Origin: G039954875 sp039954875
GTDB taxonomy: Bacteria > Bacteroidota > Bacteroidia > Flavobacteriales > Blattabacteriaceae
Length of the DNA: 64,000 nucleotides
Assembly (NCBI GenBank): GCA_039954875.1
Contig: CP157202.1
Location: 186,001 to 250,000, forward strand
Direction of reading: 5' to 3'
The position numbers and the translations under genes were made by a program. The notes under the pieces were generated by a model. The model was not told the DNA's origin and did not search any database. It saw only the letters and a list, made by a program, of their open reading frames with translations. Below, one piece after another: positions 56,604 through 64,000 of this stretch (position 1 is its first letter; the number at the start of each line of letters is the position of its first letter).

Positions 56604-57200
56604 CTATTTCTTGGCTATGATTTTTATTTTGAGATCGACGTCGTTTTTGATTATGATGTCTTTGTAAGTAGCTTCGTATTCGATCTTGAAATTTTTACGA
56701 TTGATCGTGAATTTTTCTGATTCAAAATAGAGTAATTCTCCTTTGAGTTTATTTTTTGCTTTGAAGAAGATTTGTTTAGTGATGGCTTTGATCGTCAGAT
56801 CCCCAGTGAGTTTGAGTGGAAGGCGTTTATTTCCACTTGCAGCTATGTGTTTCAAAACAAAAATAGCTATAGGGAATTTTTTTGTATCAAAAAAATCAGC
56901 GCTTTTCAAATGTTTTTCCAGATTATTCTTTTGCTTGGCATCCCCTTTTAGGTCTTCGCATTCTAAGGTATTGACGTTGGCTGTAAACGATGCTCCTTTC
57001 AGTTGATTTTTATCATCCAATAACAATTGACCTTTGTCAAATTTCATCGTGCCATGGTGATTGGTAGCCTTAGTTTTGAAAAGTTTGTATCCCCACCAGT
57101 TGATTTTTGAAGAAGATTTTTCCACAGTGTAGTGTGATTGCCCAAACGCAACACTTACCATGAATAAGCTTAGAAGCAAAACGAAAAAAAAAGTCTTCAT
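56604..57200 (-). CDS. YceI-family periplasmic lipid-binding protein
   Basis: Secreted beta-barrel protein of the YceI family, which binds isoprenoid lipids. The 198 residues have a signal peptide (about 1-20, ending VAFGQ), then SKINWWGYKLFKTKATNHHG, GASFTANVNTLECEDLKGD, LEKHLKSADFFDTKKFPIAI and LTGDLTIKAITKQIFF, in family order. The role could be quinone or lipid handling. A second, broken copy lies just downstream on the same strand (57295-57810). Confidence 0.88.
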   Translation of the reverse strand: MKTFFFVLLLSLFMVSVAFGQSHYTVEKSSSKINWWGYKLFKTKATNHHGTMKFDKGQLLLDDKNQLKGASFTANVNTLECEDLKGDAKQKNNLEKHLKSADFFDTKKFPIAIFVLKHIAASGNKRLPLKLTGDLTIKAITKQIFFKAKNKLKGELLYFESEKFTINRKNFKIEYEATYKDIIIKNDVDLKIKIIAKK

Positions 57201-57294
57201 AATAATGTTATTTTTTGAAAATATGCGGCTGCAAATGCGAAGATAAAATTTTTGTAAAGATTTTTTACCTATTGTCCATAACGAAGGTCTGAAG

Positions 57295-57810
57295 TTAGAT
57301 TTCGTCTTCGATCAGTGTGTTGGATTGTGGTTTTTCTTCATAATCCACCTTAAAATTATGTCGATAAATACGGGGTTTTTCCAGTTTGAAAGATAGCTTA
57401 TCGTTTTTCATTGGGTTTTTTGTTTTGAAGGAGAACAATCGTGTATGGCCTTTGATCGTCATATCTCAAGTGATCAATAGTGGGTAATTTTGGTCTCCAC
57501 TCTGGGCTGATTTGCTCATCTTGAAGGTATACGTTGGATGTTGGCCTACTTCAAAAAAAATATCTTGCTTCAAATGATCTTTCGGTTCTTTGTTGATTGG
57601 AGTTGATAGATTTGTGACTCGGATCGTGTTCATCTGGGCAACAAACGTACCATTTACGATTTTATTCCCATTGAGTAAGAAACCGCCTTCTTTGAGGGTG
57701 ATAATTCTGTATCGCGAATCTGGCTTGCCGTTGGATGATTGATAAGCCCACTGTTTAATCTCAGGGGGTTTACTATTAATATTGGTTTAGATGAGAAATA
57801 TTTCTATCAT
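57295..57810 (-). pseudogene. Second YceI-like gene, inactivated by stop codons
   Basis: A minus-strand frame runs almost unbroken from about 57786 to its stop at 57295-57297 and follows the YceI pattern: GGFLLNGNKIVNGTFVAQMN, FFEVGQHPTYTFKMSK, then LLIT-stop-DMTIKGHTR and FKVDYEEKP. The TGA at 57466-57468 sits where the neighbour has Gly (LTGDLTIK), so GGA to TGA is the likely single-base lesion. Another stop at 57787-57789 separates a short hydrophobic start at 57810. The rest is in one frame, so inactivation looks recent. Confidence 0.82.
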
Positions 57811-57859
57811 CACAAAAATAAATTTAAAAAATACATCCGAATAAAAGAAGGCTAAGAAA

Positions 57860-57909
57860 TAATAGTAGGATTTTTTTACTATTAGATATTTGACTTGTTT
57901 ATTAAACAA
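57860..57909 (-). terminator. Hairpins downstream of the exporter remnant
   Basis: An eight-pair dyad (57860-57867 with 57877-57884) followed on the minus strand by ATTTCTT, and a perfect 15-base dyad at 57895-57909, lie about 100-140 bases after the exporter stop. They could end the minus-strand transcript of the peptide locus. Both are A/T-rich and short. Confidence 0.3.
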
Positions 57910-57999
57910 TAAGTAAACCCTACACCAGAGATATAGATAGATTTAGTATCGTTATTTTTAATATATATAGTATTTTTGTTCATGAGTTTATTAATTCGA

Positions 58000-60225
58000 T
58001 TAATTTCTTAATTCTAGTTGTTTTTTCAGCAAGTGGTAATAGGGGCTTCGTCGTTCGACCAAATTTTTATGAGGACCTATTTCGATAATTTTCCCATGAT
58101 CTAGAACTACAATTTGGTCGGCATTTTTCACTGTACTTAGCCAATGGGCGATGAGGAGTATCGTCCATCCGTGGAAGAAGGTATCGAGGTTTTCCATGAT
58201 CATCTTTTATTCTTGGCATCTAAGGCGCTAATAGCCTTTTAGAAAAAGAGATAAGCCCAGATTTTGTAAACGGTATAGGTGATGAGAATTCGTTGGCGTT
58301 GCCCCCCATTGATGCCATTGCTAAGCGGCATCTATCTTAGTTCTTGCTACCAAAAGGGTATGGGAAGAGATGAGGTCTGTCAGACAAGCAGTCTTTATGG
58401 CATACTAAAGTTTTTTATCATTAATCGTTTCGTAAACCGTGGCGATATTCCGCTTGATGGTGTCCGAAAAGATATGTCCGTTTTGTATAAACACACCGCA
58501 ATGGTTTCTCCAGTTTTGGGCAGAGATTTTTGTAAGTCCTCACCATCGATAAAAATTTCACCATCGCTAGGGGGATAAAATCGCAATATGAGTTTCATTT
58601 AATGGCCATCTTTTTCACCTGGGGGAGGGATCTATAGTTCGACGTCTTAGAGCATAGGAGATAGAGGGGTGGGCTTTCGTGTTGAAATACCGAGCCATGA
58701 ACGCGGATGCCCTCTTTATAAGCATCTTGGGAGAGAATGTATTCTGAGTTTTTTTTGCTTTTTTGATGGGGAGGGGGGCATCTTATGAACCTTATTTATC
58801 CGTCTGTAGGTAGATCTCACTTAGATGGTTTTAGGCTGATTCGTTCATCTTATAGGATATTTAAGAAGTTGATCGGTTGGTTCAATGGGCTATTCATCTG
58901 TCCGATGATGTATGAGACGTTCATTAAGGTGTTCAAGGTGATCCGGTCCCGCGATGACTGCCTCGTCCGCTAAGAAGTTACCAAGATGTTTTTAGGATGG
59001 TTAATGAAGTTGTAGCCCACGATCTATCATTGATCCAGCGCTAGGACACGTCGGTTTGATTTGCAAGAGTTTCAATGGGATTTCATCCCAGCGGTTGCGT
59101 TTGTGTTGCTCAAATTGGGTGAGCTTGATCTCCTGCATGCCGTGGATGAGTTTGTATAGGATCTTTTGATTGTCTGTCTGATGTTGGAATCGAAGTATAG
59201 TCGAGCAATTTCCGTTTTCTAAGGAATAGGAAGATCCAGCCGATGGCCAGAGAGTGGTTAATACCATGTATATGAGCTAGATTCTTCGGCTGTATAGAGC
59301 CAGTACCAGGAAAAAGATAGAGAAGTTGATAAGTGAAAAGAGGGTGAGCAAACTCTCAGAGGTAAAGAAGCTATCGATGCGTTTGTGGTCGTGGATGTGT
59401 TGGGTGAAGTTACCAATGAGCGGCGTGTTAAAAAAAAATGGATCGACAGCCTCATGGATTTTTTTAGGAAAATTTGATACTAGGCTAATGTTGATCTGTG
59501 TGCTAATATTGAGCATGATCCAATTGCGCAGGACTTTGATGACGGAATTGTCCAGGAATAAAAATAATTGGGCGGAAAGCAATGCCCAGATTAAAGAGAG
59601 GTTTTTCCCACCTATGCCTTGATCATCAAAGCTTGAGTGAGGAATGGGAATATTAGTGTGATCAAACCGCCGATGAGCAAGCCGATAAAAATTCCAAAGA
59701 GTTTCCAGTAGCACGGTTTTAATTAGGAGAGGAGGAAGTCGAGTGATATACGGGGCTGCGTGCGCCATTATCTCGTCGAGTTGGGAAAAGGCTTCTGTCG
59801 GTTGAAAAAAACATAGCCACGCCTTGGCTGCCCTAGCTAAAACCCAGGACTTTTTGAAATTTTCGGCATGGATGCGAGCTTAGACCATGATCGGGGTCGG
59901 CTATGTAGAAGCGGTACTTTTTGTCAGTGGATTTCGGTGGATGTCGTAGAGCACGATAAAATAATTTTGGTTTCAATGGAATATGTAAGGCATCAAAGCG
60001 TTTTCAAGGAGTTGTTTAAACCTGAGTTGTAGGGGAAGGATTTCCAGACCGGATATCCTGAGCCGTTTTGTTGATGCCAAGTAGGCTGACCACATCATGT
60101 GAGAGGAAGGATTTTTTGCGTAGGTATTGCAAGGAATAGTGCTTACCGTAGTGCTGTGCGATCATTTGCAGGCAAGCAGGTCCACAATCCATATGATCGT
60201 ATTTGGAGAAGAATTTAAAGCCCAT
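58000..60225 (-). pseudogene. C39-peptidase-containing ABC exporter (bacteriocin/RiPP type), decayed
   Basis: Such exporters cut the leader from a peptide and secrete it. All three parts can be read over the normal length of about 730 residues. The C39 peptidase start (60225) is MGFKFFSKYDHMDCGPACLQ with the catalytic Cys in DCGPACL. Transmembrane pieces lie at 59277-59768. The ATPase shows LKLILRFYPPSDGEIFIDGE (58560-58600), KRNIATV-like pieces, and the C-terminus LLIAHWLSTVKNADQIVVLD. Many stops and frameshifts break it; the ABC signature near 58300 is unreadable in one frame. It follows the radical SAM remnant by 25 bases in the same direction. Confidence 0.88.
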
Positions 60226-60249
60226 AGCGTTTGGGGGTCTTCCAATAGC

Positions 60250-61549
60250 TTATACCAGTTGGCGTAGGAATTTCTCTACAACCATTAATTATTTACTCAT
60301 ACCTGCATCTTCCAGTACACGGAATTCACCTGTTGCTTCCAGGGTTTGTTGCGAGCAGCTACCGTTGCATATTGGCGAGATTGGACATTTCAGGTAAGGT
60401 GGATTTTTAATTTGGCATTGAAATGTTGGTAATACTTCTCATTCCAGTTGATGATGCTATGAGATGATATAGTATGCCGTTCTTGGTCTCCGAAGTGAAG
60501 TCGTGGGCAGTACACTTGAAGATGTTGCCGTTATAATTGATCGTCGTGTGTTTTTTTGTCGGCATAGCAAGAGTTCCGAACGTTATCAATATTGCCTTGA
60601 GATGATGCTATGGGGAGCCTTTTTTGTTTGAAGTAGCTCATCACCTTGAGCTTGTGGTAGTTGACTTTCTCGGGTTGGGTTGTATCTTGCTATACGGGGT
60701 GGAAGGAGAAGGTTAAGTATTTCCGCATCTTAGTGCCAAGTTTTTTAAAATCGTCAGTGATTTGCTCTATGTTTTTGAGATTTTTTGGGTATAATTGATG
60801 CGGGCCGTAACATTGAATTGATTTCGACATGGAAAATTGGATGTTGTCGACGATCTCTTGATAAGAGCCCTGCGTTGCACTTATGAAGCATATATTATCG
60901 TGCTTGTCGCGGGTGGCCATCCAGAATGATCTGAAAGTGGTCTACACCATATTAGTGGAATAAGGGTAACTGCTTCTCATTGATTAGATAACTTATTGGT
61001 TGTGAAATTTAATTGAACGGTTATGCCTAGGAGTTCGGTGGTGGCTTTGGCCGTATGGAGTATGGGTGGTACGGCTTTTTCAAAGTAGAGTAGAAACTTA
61101 CCACTAAACCAGGAAAGGGTGAAAGGTTTGATCTGTCGGTTTTGGCTGAGCTTGTTTTCGATGAAGGTCTGAATAGCTGTGATAGTCTGTGAATTCATAC
61201 GAGAATTTTTGATGTGTTTCTCATAGCAGTACTAGTATTTGAAGTTGCCATTCATCGTTGAGTTGATGATCAGGTGGTAGAAGTTTTTCTCGAAGTAGAA
61301 ATACTATCGCGGTTTTTTTGACCTTTTCACGATCGTCCTCGTATTAAGAGACGAAGAAGCCCTTATCTATCAGTGCATGGTAAAAGTCGGGATATACCTC
61401 CTCAAGCTGAGGGATATTACCTTCCGCTACAGCCGCTTCGTATAAATCCTTGAATAAAGGCTTCAATAAAAAAAGTGATTATTATAAGCACTGTAAGTCA
61501 CACATTTGGCCTGATACGGAACAAAACTATTGAATTAACTTGTTTTCAT
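60250..61549 (-). pseudogene. Radical SAM/SPASM peptide maturase, decayed
   Basis: Radical SAM enzymes with a SPASM domain modify ribosomal peptides. The start is MKTS-stop-FNSFVPYQAKCV at 61549; then LFKDLYEAAVAEGNIPQLEE; the cluster region at 61215-61250; TITAIQTFIENKLSQ; FQITLDGHPRQ; and GSYQEIVDNIQFSMSKSIQ. The SPASM end shows YNGNIFKCTAHDFTS and LKCPISPICNGSCSQQTLE. The family CxxxCxxC now reads GNFKY-stop-YC: the first two cysteines are Gly and Tyr and only the third remains. More frameshifts follow. It is the first enzyme gene of the minus-strand locus. Confidence 0.82.
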
Positions 61550-61595
61550 CGTATTGAATTTAAAGGGTTATACATAAGAGAGTGATTAGAAGCCT

Positions 61596-61615
61596 CCAGG
61601 GCTTATAAGCCCTGG
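61596..61615 (-). promoter_or_regulatory. Perfect 20-bp palindrome between candidate precursor and maturase
   Basis: CCAGGGCTTATAAGCCCTGG is a perfect palindrome with G/C-rich arms in otherwise AT-rich DNA, 47 bases before the maturase start and 17 after the candidate precursor stop. No T-run follows on either strand, so it looks like an RNA-stabilising or attenuating hairpin, or a protein site, not a full terminator. Confidence 0.5.
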
Positions 61616-61631
61616 GGAAAATGAGATTTAT

Positions 61632-61706
61632 TCAATAGTAACCATAATTTTTACCCTCTTTGATAGATTTGAGAAAAGATAAATTGTTTTTGCTTTTTTA
61701 TTTCAT
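61632..61706 (-). pseudogene. Candidate RiPP precursor peptide, broken at codon 3
   Basis: Minus-strand ATG at 61706 followed by AAA-TAA, then an open frame to TGA at 61632-61634: 24 codons if the TAA were sense. It reads KSKNNLSFLKSIKEG then KNYGYY. The part before KNYGYY has hydrophobic residues at -4 (Ile) and -7 (Leu) from the Gly, as in double-glycine leaders cut by C39 peptidases, although -2 is Glu and not Gly. It sits directly before a radical SAM maturase and C39 exporter and about 170 bases after a promoter core. It is very short, so chance remains possible. Confidence 0.4.
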
Positions 61707-61872
61707 CCAAAATTTAATTACTATAATTAATAGTAAAATGTTTATAATTATTATCATATGTAAAGCTTAAACAGCTTTCTTTTGTAAATTACTTTTTGAT
61801 AGAAGTAAATCTGCTTTTAAGTTTATATTGTTTAGTTTACTGAAAAATTAGTAATTTATTTTACTAATACTT

Positions 61873-61880
61873 CAAAAGTA
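61873..61880 (-). promoter_or_regulatory. Bacteroidota -7 promoter core (TACTTTTG) before the peptide locus
   Basis: Minus-strand TAnnTTTG match about 95 bases after the stop of the barrel remnant and upstream of the candidate precursor, giving the locus its own start near 61866. No -33 element is clear in the AT-rich surroundings. Confidence 0.42.
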
Positions 61881-61972
61881 ATTTTTAATTTTATATTAAT
61901 TATAATTTAAATTATCTCTACTCTATCAAGGTTTTTCGGAAGACGCCTATCGTCATAACAATATCTTCTACT

Positions 61973-64000
61973 TTACTCAGTTTTGTTCTTCTTGATTTCG
62001 ATTTTTTTGTCCCCTTGCCAGAGCAGAAATTGTACCGCACAGAGAAAATGAAATATATCTATTCGTTAGAATATTTTTGGATCGTACTGATCTCAGATCT
62101 CTTTGTTTGCTTTTCATAGTGTAGTTGTAGGTATTGGACAGATCGTTGATATTGATACTAAAAATTTATCAGCTTTTGAAACTTTTATAAACTCCCAGTG
62201 AGAAATAATAGATTTATGACACAGTTTTTTGCCCTTCAATTTATGAAGGTCTATATAATTCGTAAACTTCCACTTTGTAATCTTTGGGTAGAGAAAATTG
62301 TTGGGTGAGCTTAATGAAAATCATACTCACAGATCGATCGCTATCTTCCAAATTTTTAAACCGGGATTGTATGGATTTTTTTATCCATAAAGTTTTAGAT
62401 ATCACTGTTTACCAAGGTAAAAGTGTATGTCGGTTGCCGATATATATCCCTAGATCTTGTGAACCATCTAAATTTTTCCATACGTACTTGGATGTTTTTT
62501 ATCTAGGAGGGGTCTGATAAGTTCAGAAGATGTTGTCTTTCATTATTGAAAAATAGGAATAAATTAAGACCTTTTTCATAACTGTATTTTAACTTCCAAG
62601 TATTAATCTACTTTGGCCTAAGTTTGGTATTACCTATCAAACTGAGATAGTAAGTCATATAATAGAACGTAGTGTTTAGGCTTTCATAACTTGGCTAGGA
62701 CATCATTCGGTAATAGGAGCAAGAGACTGGTTAATAGATCTCAAGACTCTCGTTTTTGGCTTTGATTGATCTTTGGAGATAATCCTTTACCTATGGCGTA
62801 TTCAGTGCCCAGTCCGGCCTGTGCGCCTCTATGTCTGTGTCTGTACGAAAGCGGTCTTCGGTAGGGAGGGCTGGTATAAGCGGTAGTGATCTATTCATCA
62901 TAGTCAAAAGCATTGCTGCGTTGGGGATCGAGTTGGTGTTGATCACCAGCGATATATTCAAAATCGATGCGCTTTCTACTACATACTAGGCTATACCTGG
63001 CTTCCGTCTCGAGTTTGGCCCAAGTGAAAGGTTTAATATATTAATTTTGAGCGGAATATATCTGATCTCTATTGAGGCTGTAATCGCAATTGATTCGATT
63101 GATTGGTATCTTTATATTGGTTGATATAGAAGTTTCCTTCTGAATTATAAGTATAAAAAATGTTGGCTATGATTTCCAATTTTTGATCTGAACTATCTGG
63201 TTTAAAGCATATTAAATATCTTCTAGATGGTAGGTGTAGTCAACGTTTTCCCAAGATTAGCTAAGTAGGTTGGTATTATTTTACCCAACTATTTTGAGTA
63301 TATTGCTTTTGGTATAATATTTACTATTAACTTCAAAAGTCATGATTTCCATACTGATGGGGTGCTTTTTTTTAATCTCATAAAGTGTTTTGACTTGAAA
63401 TTGTTTCTCGATCATATTTCACTTGTCTTTTCTGCGATTATTATATCGGATGTTTGAGGTAATAAGATATTTTACAAGGCGATTATTGATTAATAAATTT
63501 TTCCATTCATAAGTTCTCATCACAGATATGGGGAGCTTTTAGCTGATTTTGAGCATCAAGCATGACGTATCGATTGTGTCTTAGGCGTTGGCATTGGGTG
63601 TATTGAGAGAGGATGGTGCCACTGATGCCATTGTCTGGTTTTTTGTTGGTGGATGGATATTGATGATGCTTCATCTGCCTTTGGCGCTTTGTATTTGGTC
63701 GAGTGGTTTGAGATGACCTTTACTCATTGGATAGGATATTTGGGAAAGTTGCTCAGATAGTTCAGAAGCTCTTTGTAGTTCATATAGGTGTGGTGCCCAT
63801 TGATCATTATCATGGTGTTTTATTCTTTTATCTGGATGTTTTAGTTGATTTTTATCGATCTATACTTCTCTGGGGTATAGTCGAGGATCTGCAGGATATT
63901 TTGCCCTTGAGAAATTTGTTTTCTGCCATGTTCAAAATGATCTTGTCAACCTTGCACTTGATCAGGGTTTTTGTTTAGTGGCTACTACTGTGCCTAATGC
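61973..64000 (-). pseudogene. TonB-receptor-family outer-membrane beta-barrel protein, decayed; runs off the window
   Basis: The right-hand end holds the C-terminal two thirds of a TonB-dependent-receptor-like barrel, entering from beyond 64000. Plug-like pieces are KVDKIILNMAENKFLKG, MINGHHTYMNYKELLNYLSN and VKVISNHSTKYKAPKAD (63730-63960), typical of the family with a carboxypeptidase-like N-terminus. Barrel pieces include FSLPKDYKVEVYELY and NRYIFFSL (62040-62260), ending KKIEIKKNKTE with stop 61973-61975. Stops and frameshifts are dense. A role in peptide or iron uptake is only a family-level guess. Confidence 0.75.

Noticed and set aside
57466..57468. In-frame TGA in the second yceI as sign of UGA recoding (for example to Trp)
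   Set aside because: TGA is the normal stop in many intact genes here, including ATGA overlaps (idi/PTPS, padR/pspC, fur/ostA-like), and the site expects Gly, not Trp.
1..64000. Insertion sequences as the cause of gene breakage
   Set aside because: I found no transposase motifs and no long terminal inverted repeats; breakage is by point changes, frameshifts and deletions.

Overview
The window looks like a chromosomal segment of a Bacteroidota bacterium in active genome decay, most simply a host-restricted lineage. The Bacteroidota assignment rests on a fused SecDF, an OstA-like/LptD pair of the Bacteroidota type, a pdhA-pdhC gene order, and many start regions preceded by the Bacteroidota promoter core TAnnTTTG instead of a Shine-Dalgarno site. 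Decay is direct in the sequence: about seventeen genes survive only as frameshifted or stop-ridden remnants whose family can still be read, and they lie between genes that are fully intact. I saw no transposase, rRNA, tRNA or CRISPR array.

Layout. 1-2.9 kb: remnants of pepT, a GNAT acetyltransferase and an HMG-CoA lyase. 3.0-7.3 kb: intact surA-like chaperone, then a decayed phoH and an AT-rich desert. 7.3-15.7 kb: secDF, tatA, a PAP2 phosphatase, an O-methyltransferase and a type II NADH dehydrogenase (+), facing an acyltransferase / hotdog thioesterase / isochorismate synthase operon (-) that fits menaquinone synthesis. 16.3-28.6 kb: padR-pspC, a cation/proton antiporter, idi-PTPS, gcvT, a MATE transporter, a fossil lysozyme, a DEAD-box helicase with aroC, a thioredoxin-like protein, miaA, and a hisIE whose HisI half has lost its catalytic residues. 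28.6-39.6 kb: a decayed class III aminotransferase, then ostA-like/fur/spoT, ridA and lptD (-), then an amidase and an MCE protein (+). 39.6-45.5 kb is a mosaic: dead Fe-S oxidoreductase, dead lgt, live rnz, dead rdgB, live CPBP protease, dead rlmH, live yihY. 45.5-48.9 kb: mostly ruined accessory DNA with one unidentified open frame. 48.9-57.2 kb: pdhA, pdhC, TerC, an MsbA-type exporter, apt, htpG, yceI. 57.3-64 kb: a second, dead yceI, then a ruined minus-strand locus.

The most interesting part is that last locus (about 57.9-62.0 kb). It reads as a small modified-peptide (RiPP) locus: its own promoter core, a candidate 24-codon precursor ending in the residues KNYGYY and broken by a stop at codon 3, a perfect 20-bp palindrome, a radical SAM/SPASM maturase that has lost two of its three cluster cysteines, and a C39 peptidase-containing ABC exporter. 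A TonB-receptor-family barrel remnant lies directly upstream. The locus is dead here but readable, so intact relatives could be searched for.

Working together, the intact genes keep envelope biogenesis (SecDF, TatA, SurA-like, LptD/OstA-like, MCE, amidase, MsbA-type), respiration and pyruvate oxidation, the stringent response and RNA processing. Peptide and amino-acid breakdown, nucleotide-pool cleaning and peptide secretion are being lost.
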